Below the pieces are notes generated by a model, which saw only the letters and a program-made list of their open reading frames with translations, was not told where the DNA came from and searched no databases. Positions 1 to 12,400 of a stretch of DNA of 64,000 nt are shown in pieces. The translations under genes and the position numbers were made by a program. Position 1 is the first letter of the stretch; each line of letters begins with the position of its first letter. The stretch comes from Xestospongia bergquistia (Eukaryota; Porifera; Demospongiae; Haplosclerida; Petrosiidae): the NCBI GenBank assembly GCA_963965975.1, contig OZ014425.1:4229501-4293500 (forward strand). Direction: 5' to 3'.

Positions 1-2294
1 ATGGCTAGATCGATAGATGGATAGATATGGAGTTTGTTTACACACATGAAGCATCATTGTAGTAGAAACCTGCTAACTTCTACTATAACACAAGTACATA
101 TACAAGTACATATATTGCACTAAATAAATTCTCACTATCATTATTTGATATTGTAACTGTTCAAACAAGGACTTCTGGTTAGTCTGAATCATTTGATTCA
201 TTTAATTGATGTTAATAGATTTGTATAGTATTTATTAACTATCTTAACAACATTAGTTCTAATGTTGGTATTATAATAAACATTATAAGGTCATATAAAC
301 ATATATTATAACTGAATGATCTTACATGGTTGTGAGGTGAGTGAGACTTCCTTCATCTTTCTTGTAGTAGACATACACAGTTAATTTGTATAATATATCT
401 TTATATCTTGTTGGTTGTAATGGTATATTGTCTTGAACAAGATATAGACAAACAAATGACATCAGTATCATGTAGTCAACAAATCTCATGTCTTGTTAAA
501 TTATTATTCAAATTGGACTTTAAGTGTATGCTGTGTGCATTCATACATATGTACATGACCATATGTATACTGCTAGAAAAGTTCTATTTTGATAACGAAA
601 CTTGTTCTATGCACTGTCTGTGTGAACTAGAGAAACCTTTCAATTGTGTCTATAGTAGTGAGTAGTAACTATATACTAGTATAGTTGAATAGACATTGTA
701 ACAACATGCTGACCTCATATACTAACTATCACACAGCTTTACAATACAGCTTGACAACCTTATCAGATGTCCCTATCTCTATATATCCGTTAGCCTATTG
801 CTGTCTATTATTATCAGTATCAGTATGACGGTGCCCTCTGTAACTTCCTACCATTCACTCTCCTATTAGTATCTATAGATACCATTTGGATAGTAATTGT
901 AGCTGCAACTCAATAGTTAATATATTTTTAGTATATTATTACTTTGAATATTAATGTTTATTGTAGGTTTATATCTTACAATTGTTTGTATAATTATAAT
1001 ATTATTAATACATTAATTAGAATGTTATAATTTGATGTTAATTGTTAACTTACCAATCAAATAACAAACTACCCTTATTAAAACATTACAAACTACCCTT
1101 ATTAAAACATTATATCCTTATTACACATCATCGTTGTGCAACAAACCAATAACTAATTTAATTTCCAGTTCACCGACCATTAATTACATATTTTAAGAGG
1201 ATTGTTGTTTCCAGAGAAGCCCATTTAATGGTCTCCTGTGTGTCTGACTCTTCCTCTATCAACAGAGGAGACACTCCTGTGTGCAAACAAATCAACATGG
1301 CACTATCAAACTAGGATGTGTTGCTTATGCTACCATATAAGTGTTGCATTCCGTAGTCCTTTCTGTTGATGGGAGGTAGTCAGTGTGACAATGAAGTAGT
1401 TAAAGTTAGATCATACATTAACTGATGTCTTGTTGATAATATTTATAATAATAGATTGTCAATACTCTAATATACAATGTGTTTGTTAGCTCTACTTTAG
1501 TTACTTATTCGTATCATCCACACCTTTAAATTAACATCCAGGCTGTCTCTATTACGTTTAAAATCATCTACACTTGACAATAAGTTAGTCAATTTTCTGC
1601 TTGTCTATACTAGTCCACCCATTATTGTCTTGATATTCAATTCTTATTGTTATATCTTTAGAATTTAACACTTTGAGATAACAGATTGCAATTTGTTATC
1701 TCTCAAAGGACATGGTGTCTATCAAACTAAACTACTTATAAATTACAAGGATATTATGTCCATGTATAGCTATGAGATTATAGCTGTTTAATAAGATAAG
1801 GTACTTCTAGTTGAATTATACTAGAAGATTAGATGTTGTATTGTGTTGTGTTAAACTTGATTGTACTAGTTAACAAATACCAAGACTAATTAAATAGACA
1901 ATTAGATTGAAGTTATTATGTATATTAAGATATATAGGTCTATTACAACGACATCACTTTGTAGGCTCAAGCTTACAAAGAGTATCGGTACGCCAATTAC
2001 ACACGCATGCACCTAAATTGATTGTAAACATTACTCTAGGAGTGGTAATTGATATCATATTGTATAAATACTTTCACTCCGTTAAAAGTGTGTAGCACAA
2101 ACACGCACGCACACCAATTGTGTGCTAATAATGACCACAATCATCCTACCACCTAAATTTAGTCACTCCTTTTTATCTCACAATACAACATCAATCGTAC
2201 CGAACCTTCTATCGAACATTCTTGACTTTGGAGGTAGGTACGCACATTAAACTCCTTTCTTCTCAGCTAGAACAATATACATTCCTGATCCCAT
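1..2294. other. AT-rich stretch, no gene recognised
   Basis: I see no exon with convincing codon pattern and splice sites on either strand. The only structure noted is a short direct duplication of about 24 bp near 1067-1110. The open frames here are short and look like chance. Confidence 0.5.
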
Positions 2295-2319
2295 ATGTTT
2301 AGTATCCCAGACTCATACT

Positions 2320-2850
2320 ACATCCTGGATCTCATTTTGTACAGTATTCACTTAAGTATCCTGGATCCCATTCTGTACAATATTCACTTAAGTATCCTAG
2401 ATCCCATTCTGTATAGTATCCACTTAAGTATCCTAGATCCCATTCTGTACAATATTCACTTGAGTATCCTAGATCCCATTCTGTACAATATTCACTTAAG
2501 TATCCTAGATCCCATTCTGTACAATATTCACTTAAGTATCCTAGATCCCATTCTGTACAATATTCACTTGAGTATCCTAGATCCCATTCTGTACAATATT
2601 CACTTAAGTATCCTGGATCCCATTCTGTACAATATTCACTTAAGTATCCTGGATCCCATTCTGTACAATATTCACTTAAGTATCCTAGATCCCATTCTGT
2701 ACAATATTCACTTAAGTATCCTAGATCCCATTCTGTACAGTATCCACTTAAGTATCCTGGATCCCATTCTGTACAGTATTCACTTAAGTATCCTGGATCC
2801 CATTCTGTACAGTATTCACTTAAGTATCCTGGATCCCCTTCTATATGCAT
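2320..2850. repeat. 36-bp minisatellite, about 14 copies
   Basis: A 36-bp unit repeats in tandem with a few substitutions per copy. Each unit contains CTTAAG, a TAGATCC or GGATCC variant, and a TCTGTACA block. Because 36 is a multiple of three, stop-free frames persist on both strands: a plus-strand frame at 2295-2918 and a minus-strand frame at 2332-2850, each with a 12-residue periodic peptide. No splice context or start signal argues for translation, so I treat it as non-coding satellite DNA. Confidence 0.9.
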
Positions 2851-5800
2851 ATGCCTCGAGTTTGTTTGTTTTATCCCTCTTATTCATTCCATACAAACTA
2901 CATGTTCTATTCAGATAGACTGACATACTAGTACTATTTATCATGTTACTCCACACTTTTAGATCCCTGTCTCCTCTACTGGTGTATAGAATTTCCTAAC
3001 CTTTTCTTAAATAAAGATTTCTTTTGACTACAATATGAATTGGTATATTGTTAGAGGACAATGTTGACAGTTTGTTTGAAATGACATCACAACACTTACC
3101 AGTACATTTTTTAGGTCATTGTGGCTAGTCATTACAAGAGACTAAATATTACCAATGAGATCTGAAGGCAAATTTGTGCCTTGTTGCTAAGTGTGTAATA
3201 TTACAGTGCCTTGTTGCTAAGTATGTCATATCACAAGTTAGTAATGATGTGAGATCACAATTGTATGAGCTCAGTGTGATATGTGACAATGAGACATAAG
3301 AGAGACATTCTCTTCCTTGGAGACAGTGTTTGGATACTTGGTGTCCTAAAATAATTACACCAATTATTGTGGAAATATTATAGCAATGAAGTAATGCACT
3401 GTTAATTCCTAGTCACTTGACTTAGACTACTGTATCAGAATAGTTTGTCAGTGACTGAAAATTAGGAAGCAAGGAGAGTTCTCAGAGACTCGCTTTAACA
3501 TGTACTTATTATTTGCATATCACTAACTATAGTCAGTGTCCCTGGCTAGGTGGTATACATTATAGTATGTGTGTTTGACTACTAGTTTTTACTTGTTAAC
3601 ACATCCACTGTATTTAGTGAATTGACCTTGAGGTATGTTTATATGAATAGTGTTTTATTGTAATGGGGTTAATTGTCTTGATAAAGGAGATATCCTCTAG
3701 GGAAACTCCAAACAAAGTAAGGTATTAAAGCCACCTCTATCACCATAATCTTACAACGTGAATTTATAATAGAATTATCATTCTTATCTACTGTTAGTAG
3801 TGGTATTTGTCATAACTAGTAATTTGTAGTAATTAACTATATAAACAACGACTCTAGTTGTTTCTCTATTTATCTTATCAATAGTCAATTAATACACTGG
3901 CCACACCTAAAGGAGATATTGTACACAGAAGCCTTACAAATTATATTAAGAAATTCTTTTTTTGATAAGATAACTTTTGTGGTGAATAATTGATTTGATA
4001 AATTTGATGATCAGTATTGTCATATTGAATACGTTATCTACCCAACCATCTATGTACACTTACACATCTGTCTGGCCATCTATCCATCCATCTGTCCACT
4101 CGTTCATTCATCCATCCATCATTACACATTCATTACATATAGTTAACATACATTTATTATTCCTGATAATAAAGTAGAGTTATAAATTATGTGGTTACTA
4201 AGTATAGACTATAAAACCTTGTAGCATAAAACCACATCTGTCTTGTAAATTATATCCTATATATAAATAAACATTAATTCTACATGATATCATAACCACA
4301 AAGTTGGCAAAGTACTGAAGCTTCTCAAACTCTGTATTTCCCACAAATTGAATAGTGAGTAACAGTGAGGTCACTTCATACCATCAGAGGTCATATTACT
4401 CTAGAACAAAGCCAACAAAACATTACTATGTGGTGTGTTTGCTTTATAAGAAAGGAGAAATGGATAGGTAGATTTACTAGAACTGAATAGAACATGGTGG
4501 GCTCTTAGATAAGTGTTTTATTCATTTGTTACAATACTGTAACTCAGTATTGTTATAGTATGAAGTAATTAGTTGATTCTTATCAGCATTTGCTACTATA
4601 TAAGTTTTTGTATGAGCCAGCTAAATATGAAAACAGTCCTTTACTCATTTAGTTAAGTTGTCTAATTGGGGAAATATTTTCAGTACAATGTTATAATTAA
4701 GTAAAGTCTTTATTGTTTCAATATTTTCATGAATGTACAAACATTGGCATCTCTGCCATAACACGTAGTTATTTTATCTGTTACCACAGTGATTTATGTC
4801 ACCAAGACATCACAAGCTAATGTACATACAATCCATTAGTTCGTATGACTGATCTAACTGCATTATATATAACAAATTATTATCGTACCACTTACACAAA
4901 CATTTATGGCACATGTCCAATAAATGCACTCTAAGTGATACCTACCTAATTGAATTATAAACTTGTAGCTTATGGCATTTTTCTATGTGTTACAAGAGCC
5001 TGAGTGACTATGTCAGGTGCTCTTGAATATGGTTAGTCTATTTGTATAACACATCAAAATCACTAGACTTGTCAGTGTCACATTAATTGGCATCATTATT
5101 ATCAACTATTGGCACAACAGTACTATCATCACATGTACAAGAAATGGCTACTGGATTAATATGTATACACACTTGTTGGTAATCTCCTTGCAGCTGGAAA
5201 AATGTAATTGAATTAGAGCTTTTTGGAGTAGTAAGAAAGCCGTCGTGTGTCTTAGTATTGATACTTTAATATTATATGTAATGATATACTGTTGATACAC
5301 ATAGAATTTAATATATTATACAATATATATAGTGGTATTATATTACTGTGGATCTTATGAAATGTCTATTATATTGTTTGTGCTATCAAATGATATTTCA
5401 ATTATTATTACATTTTGTGAGTGTAGTTCATTTTTCTTTCTAGCTATTTATAACATGTGTTACCTTTTTATCCAATAGTTGACGTGGATACTGTTGTAAA
5501 AACTTCGAAAATGAATGGCAATTGTTTTTGTATCAATAGAATTGAAACACTGGGAGACTACCTCTAAAATGTATTGTATTGTGTTTATCTATTTATTCTA
5601 AAATGGACTAGTGTCAGTTTGTGCATGGAACAATGTAAAGAGAGAGAGAGAAACAACACTTGTGGAACAATGGACTGTCTATGTTTAATAATTAACTGTT
5701 AGACTTTTGTCTTGATTCAGTAAATTCTCACATCAAATGAAAGAGACAGTATGTCTGTCATAGAGCTATGTCTTCTCTCTTGACATTATTTGGTTTAAGT

Positions 5801-5942
5801 AGAAGTAGTTAACTATAATTAAAGGGAGACTATGTCAGTAATTTGAACACACAACTAAGCTAATTGGAATATACATTCATAGTAAGGTGGAATTAGCCTC
5901 CTCTGCCTGCCTTGACAACAATAGAAACCAATAAAAGACCAT

Positions 5943-5943
<1 letters not shown>
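2851..5943. other. Non-coding stretch with minor repeats
   Basis: No supported gene. There is an imperfect local duplication near 3178-3235 (a GTGCCTTGTTGCTAAGT block twice) and a TCCATC-rich patch at about 4045-4120. Short open frames in this interval show no recognisable protein features. Confidence 0.5.

Positions 5944-6009
<66 letters not shown>
5944..6009. repeat. (TC)n microsatellite
   Basis: An essentially perfect CT dinucleotide run of about 66 bp. It produces the Leu-Ser repeat frames seen in translation, which are not evidence of a protein. Confidence 0.97.
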
Positions 6010-6012
<3 letters not shown>

Positions 6013-6933
6013 CCATTCAAAGTATCTACTATACCATAATAGTGTCATATCATGTGACTATAATGTTACACTATGTGGTTTTCCATTGGAACTAATTCAC
6101 ATAGTCTCATTGTCAAAAGAGGAAACTATAGTTTCTTATAAGAACTGTACAACTATATCATTTCCTATTAGTTAAATTAACTCTACCTGTTATTAGTACA
6201 TAGTAATATTTTAACTAGTTTATGATAATCCATCCAAAATATGGATACACTATTGAGATATCATTGCTTATTAACAGAGATAGAACATATAACATAATTT
6301 GAGATTGAAGTATGAAGTAATCCATCCAAAGTGTGGATATATTCCAAGTGTGAACATACTAATTATTAATAGATTATAAGTTTATAATAATCCAAGTGTA
6401 ATATATATACCACAGTTGTCATAACAAATATTACATAGACAATAAGTCAAGTAAACCATCAACTACTATATATATCATTAGTAATCAGGGAGAGTAGATT
6501 TAAACAAACCTACCATGATAAACATTTGTAATTATTTATCCATAGTTTAAGATTAGGAGAAACAAACCTACATGCTAAACGATGTATACTTAATATGACT
6601 CATTGACTAAAGGTAGTCAACTATTAATTAACAGATAGTATATACTATGTTTGCACACAACATAGGGTAAATACCTGATGTCACTAGACAGTCCGTCTCC
6701 GTTCCACCCACTTCTATAATTAGGATATTAATAATGCATATTAATTAATATGGTCCAGTATTGTATATAATCTAGTATTGTTTATTATGAAGTATTGGTT
6801 TTTATATAATACATTGTATTGAATTTAGCTGTATATAATCTAACATAACTAATCCATTAAAACTATTACCTGTGTAGGTGGTAGTAATTCTTATAGCCAA
6901 CTTTGTTCACTGACATGCTAGTAAACATTTAAG

Positions 6934-8534
6934 CCTTGCTTTGCCCCCATACACTGGTACTCTCTCCTGTACTGTACAATACAAGAGTACATCATAAGCA
7001 CATTATCAACTTCTTAGCCAGGACTGTATGTTTGACAATACAAGCTAATCAATGCCTAATAGAGAGAGAGTTTAGTGACCTTCTCCCACTCACCAACAAA
7101 CTACACCCTGACCAATTACATCTACATGTGTTAAGCATATAGTACGTGTGTAATATTAATTGGCGCTTGTTCCATATGGCTCTATAGAATTAGCTGCAAT
7201 TAAAATGTTCATAATAACTGAGACGATTCGTGCTACAAGCTGTTTTCAGTTTAATTGATTAAAGTATGTCTTGTTGGTTGTATATAGTATGGATTATGTC
7301 AAAGTTATTGTCCATAAAAGTGATTGTGTTTGCTGTGTTCAATTAGTGGTGATGTGTCATCATCATTATCTGTTGAATTTAGCTATGCTTAATATGTCAT
7401 TACATTTGAGCTACATGATATGACATGACAGACTCTATGCTATCTTATGCATGTGTCATAGTCACCTTGGCTTCTCATCTAAGCAGGAACAAACAATTAG
7501 TACAATTAAGTATGCTATTGCACTTATTAGTAACTAAAAGTTCTAATATATTTCACAAGACACACTCTATACCTGACTTCCTTTTAGTCATGCTCCTTTG
7601 TTTGCTCCTATCCATTGTATTTATTAATCAACACTCATTGGATCTGATTATCCTTCCATCTCTCTATCCGTTCATCCATCTATCTTTCTATGCGTCCATC
7701 TATCTATTCTATCCACATATTCATCTATCTACGTGTATTCATTCTTTTATGTGCTTTACAGGAGGATCTCTTAGTGATTGATAAAGTTCACGACATATTT
7801 GGAAGTTCTGATGAACAGTTTGCATCATTGGTATGTGAACAGAATTACACTTTTACATTAATACTTTAATGCTGTGTGTACACAGTTCAATCATAGTATG
7901 ATTCAGTATCTTAAAGAGGCAGAAAATTTACAATGGCTAGACAAAAGAGTTGTCTCTGAAAGAATATCTAAAGATAAACAGAAAAACCCGGCAACAAAAA
8001 GAAGGAAAAAGAGAAAAGATATAGACAATACTGACCCAAAAAATAACAAGGTATAATTTTAATAATACTCAGTAACATCATTGGTTAACGACTATATTGA
8101 ATGAAATACACAATTGAGTAGTCAACAATTATTTATATCCTTTACTTCTATATAAGGAAGGTATACTATACAAGTGCATGCTGTTAATATACTATGTTAT
8201 TTAGTATTATATTCCCCTTATCAAGCATGTGATAATGTGAAGCTTCCTGTGGTTTGTCATATCAGATATCTTTCCTGCAACTGATGCCTTCCTTATATGG
8301 AAAAAAGGATATAACCAGTTGTTGACTCCTCCCAACACTTTGTGGTGTGAATATGAAAGAGTCATCAATAACTTATAGCTCATAATAGGTGTATCAGATA
8401 ATGGTATAAAAATTGACTTTTAAACCTCATGTTAATAGTATCATTACTCTTGTTTAGTCTACAAGTTGAATGGCTTTATATTAGTGCGGTTTGTTTAGGA
8501 ACTAAGTCAGCTCAATACAATATTAGTGAGCTAA
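6934..8534 (+). CDS. Possible 3' part of an unrecognised multi-exon gene
   Basis: Several stretches here read like exons rather than noise. Candidates are about 6934-7141 (preceded by AG, followed by GTACGT), 7432-7616, 7762-7830 (AG before, GTATGT after), 7886-8050 (CACAG before, GTATAA after) and 8499-8534 ending in TAA after TTGTTTAG. The last three are in consistent phase 0. Translation gives Leu-rich helical segments, then a Lys/Arg-rich tail (KRRKKRK) typical of a nuclear localisation signal. The 7141 to 7432 junction does not fit in phase, so an exon or boundary is wrong or missing. A further open segment at about 6018-6173 could be an upstream exon. I do not recognise the family. The 5' end was not found. 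Confidence 0.35.
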
Positions 8535-8639
8535 GTATTAGGTTTTTGTGTCCTAGTAACATTGATAGCAGTAGACAGCTATAACTATTTTCCTTTCCTG
8601 TGGTTTCTTCTTGATAATGGTATCATTTCATTCCCATAG

Positions 8640-8995
8640 ATCCTATATCCATACATCCTTACATCTTTAGTTCCTATATCCAGGAATGTAGGAGCTAAGG
8701 ATGTAAAGCATACATCCTTAGCTCCTATATTAATGCATCGTTATATTGCCTTATATCATTAGCTCCTACATTCATAAATCCTTATATTGCCATATATCAT
8801 ACATCCTGATATCATTAGCTCCTACATTCATAAATCCTTATATTGCCATATATCATACATCCTTATATCATTAGTTCCTACATTCATAAATCCATCCATA
8901 CATTATCATAGATCCTACATCCTTACATCCCATTCTTTGCTCTTACATCACACATCCTTACATTGTCATAGTTCTCATATACCTTGACTATACAT
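8640..8995. repeat. Degenerate tandem repeat (about 57 bp period)
   Basis: Blocks of the form CATTCATAAATCC, TTATATTGCC and ATATATCATACATCC recur two to three times, with degraded copies on either side rich in CATCCTTA. The open frame through it is a by-product of the repeat. Confidence 0.75.
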
Positions 8996-9284
8996 CCACA
9001 CATTCTTATATTACTTGTATGCATAAACTGTAATACAAATCACTACATGTTAATTACCATATATGGTATTAACTATGACATGTGAGTGAGTTTTTATAGA
9101 GAAATGACTCTGTCTAGATGTGTGTCTTTTAGTAACTTGATTACTTTCCTGTACAGAATCTATTACAATAATAAGAGAACAGCCTTTATAGTAGTTCCTT
9201 AACAAATAAACTAATATTTCGTGTTGACAAATTGTGAGGTTAGTTAGTAACTTTGAGCTTATAAACAGGTTAATCAAAAACGTT

Positions 9285-9495
9285 AGTTTTATTTCTCACC
9301 CTCTTGAAGCTCTTCAGAGCTCCACCACAAGGGGGCTGGATGAACATTCCAGAGCCACCCTCTTCCCAACTTCATAGGCTTACAACTCCTCCTTGAGGTT
9401 TGAGGCCTAGGTAGAAGGGCAAGTCTTATGTCTCCACACCCTTAGGTAAGAGGTGACTTTGAGGTCTGTGGGGGGCAATGTCACTTGCTTGCCTA
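9285..9495. repeat. GC-richer block, candidate SINE or other dispersed repeat
   Basis: Roughly 200 bp stand out from the surroundings by much higher G+C and by the absence of long A/T runs. No open frame with splice sites fits it on either strand, so an inserted short element is the simplest reading. I see no clear target duplication or tRNA-like promoter boxes, so the class is undetermined. Confidence 0.3.
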
Positions 9496-12400
9496 CTTTC
9501 TGTTTGAGCTTAAAATTAATGTTTGAAATCAATAAATTCTTGGCATAATATTACACGTCATGATGAGTTTTTATGTACTATATTGATGAGTAAAGGTGTG
9601 GTAGATATTGCTGCCATTATTTTCACAACTCTACTACTCACCTCATCCTACTCACATTAACACCCAACCATCGCTAATAAAATATGTGGTATCATTGCTG
9701 TTCTTTTGTAGTATTCTATGTTGTCACTTAAAACAATAATAACAAACACATTCTTAATGTAACTAGAGGATAGAATGCTAAGTTAATCTATGAATACTTT
9801 AATCACATTAAGTAAGCATTAAAGAATTATAGTACTATTTAATGCATAGTTATTAATATCTATCTATTCTTTGGTCGTTGGTTAATATTTGGTTATACTT
9901 CCACTGAACAATTGATGCAGATGTTATTGTCACCAAAGATGACTTCATTGGTATGATGATGAGCTGTACCTTACAAATAAATCAATTATCTCTGAACTTG
10001 TGGTCCATTTGATATTGTGGTTTCATGCTCTATTCAAACACATACTTGTGGTGACTGTAAGATCACATTTCAATCTCTCTAGACTGTACACTAGTATTAT
10101 ATTTGATTTTTATTCAATATTACATAAATTGTGATCACTGTCAAACTTCAGTAGTATATTATGTCAAATATCATAACATCCAATGTGATATTATCATGTG
10201 TTATATTATTCATTATATAAATGGCATTACAATATAAATTGTGTGTATTATTATATCACTATGTCCTATATAAACTAGGACACAATTTTACTATAAAGTT
10301 AAATCTCTGCATATGACACAAATTACTAAATTGTTATACTTACTATATCAACAAGTTAGATCTGTTGACTGATTTTCCCATGGATAATATTATTCATGAG
10401 TTCAATTTTTAAACATTGGAGTAAATGAAAATATAGTTTTACAATTCAAATCAGGTCTCAAATTAATGTTGTGACTAGATTTGTTGTGATCATGTCTTTT
10501 TGGTCTCTAAACAAATCTGGGAAAGGGGCATTTTTGCCTTGTGATCAAACCTTTTGTTTGTATTGAAAAGAGGATACAGAAATCAAAACATGAATGAAAA
10601 CGTCATCAACATTACTTATTCCTTTTTTATAGTACATAAACACACACACACATACATACACACACACATCACTATAATAAACTACCAAACATCCTGAAAC
10701 AAACACTTTCGTTGTTAATAGTAGTTTCAACCAATGTGTTGTACACCTTGTTGCTGTATGTATTATTTCTACTACTCTATCATAGTTTCAGCAATAGAGT
10801 ATATTTATTTCTGTATCCATTGGGTTTCCTATACTAGTATCATTTGATAGGCTGTGACAAAGTAAACAGAGTCCACAAGAATGTTGTTATTAATATTTGT
10901 TTGGAGTTTGTGTCGCCTTCTTTGTTGCATGATTTTTGTTCTCTTTAACTTATGGAATGTAAACAGGATAGGCCGTAGTTATTGATCAGTTCTATAGCAT
11001 CACTCTGAGTCAATATTACACAGAATGGAAACTAGATTGAATTGATAGATGCCCGGGATAATGCATGAACAAATGCATGGATGTACGATCAAACAGATGG
11101 ATGATGGATGGATGAAAAGATGCAACGGATGAATGAATGGATAGATATATTGGATTAGATGGATAGATGCCAAATGTGAGGTATGAATGAATGATAAATT
11201 TGTGTGCATGGTGATGATTGAATAGATAGTGGGTGTATACTGGGCATTCTAACTCTTATAGTTATGAATATTGAGTTAATATATTCCATAGTGTTTCTGG
11301 ATTCTGTTTATTTGCATTTTGTGGGAGGACAAAAACAAAACATTGTCAAATAACCACACGCTATTAGCTAACAGTGATGTTGAACAATAAACATTTTACC
11401 CACAATGTATAACAATCTTGTGCCAAATGTTTTGTAACAGTGTTGTCTCCATTTGTAATACGACAGCCTCTCACAATATCAATTGGAATGGCAAACTTGT
11501 GTTATAAGTCTACTTCGTAGTTTTGCTATGTGAGGGGGAGACTGTCAATATTATTAAATGGACAATTGGTTATGATATTTGAGATTTACTCATTGTTGGC
11601 TATTGTTCTCATCGGATACGTTGGTATAGTGTTAACCGAGTATTGAAAAATGCAGTTTATTAATTGAAGTCTTTACCATGCTCGATTGAATTGATCTTCT
11701 TTTGTTAGTTCAATGCATCATTCCATATTAACTTAATGAGACCATATTTGGTCATTTACTATAGCAGTTTTACACCCATGGCTATAATTACATTGTCCAT
11801 TGTCTCTGTAATGCAGTGTTTTTTTTGTGAGTAAGCAAATGTAATAAGTCTTCTAGTATTATTATTGTCATAACAATCATCACATGTTTCTCACATGCTA
11901 TGAGAAGGATATAGCACTAGCATTATACAAGGTATTAAAGGAACTATGTTTAAATGCTTATTATGTTAACACTTATTCAGTATAAGGTAACGATAATCAT
12001 ATCCTCTTCATATTAAATCCATTATTAACTGATGGTTCATATACTGTACTCATAATGAGGATTTATTGGAAACAACTAATCACCTAGTAGTTATCTACAA
12101 ATACATCTATAATTGATTTACTTTATGGCTTGACCTAACTGCATACCAGAGCTGGGTATAGTTGATTTATCAAACCTTACTAATTAGCTTAACACAACCT
12201 TAGTATATTTAGTTAGTAATTTTGTGGTGAGTTCAGACTATTTATGAATCCTTTCAACTACACTAACATGGAGGCTTACTATGTGGGAAAGGGGAGCAAC
12301 TTTTACCACTGATAAACCTTGGTATAATGTATGGGTTGTATGACTGCAGTTAACAGTTGATCAAAGTAGGTACATATCATAACAGTCAGTGTTGGTAGCA

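Noticed and set aside
2320..2850. CRISPR-like direct repeats
   Set aside because: Units are contiguous with no unique spacers, and the genome is clearly eukaryotic.
2295..2918. 207-residue frame (plus strand) and the 172-residue frame on the other strand
   Set aside because: Both are translations of the 36-bp minisatellite; no splice sites, leader or non-repeat coding sequence is attached.
5912..6175. Leu-Ser repeat protein
   Set aside because: The first part is a CT microsatellite. The non-repeat part could at most be an exon of the uncertain gene nearby; its donor site is poor.
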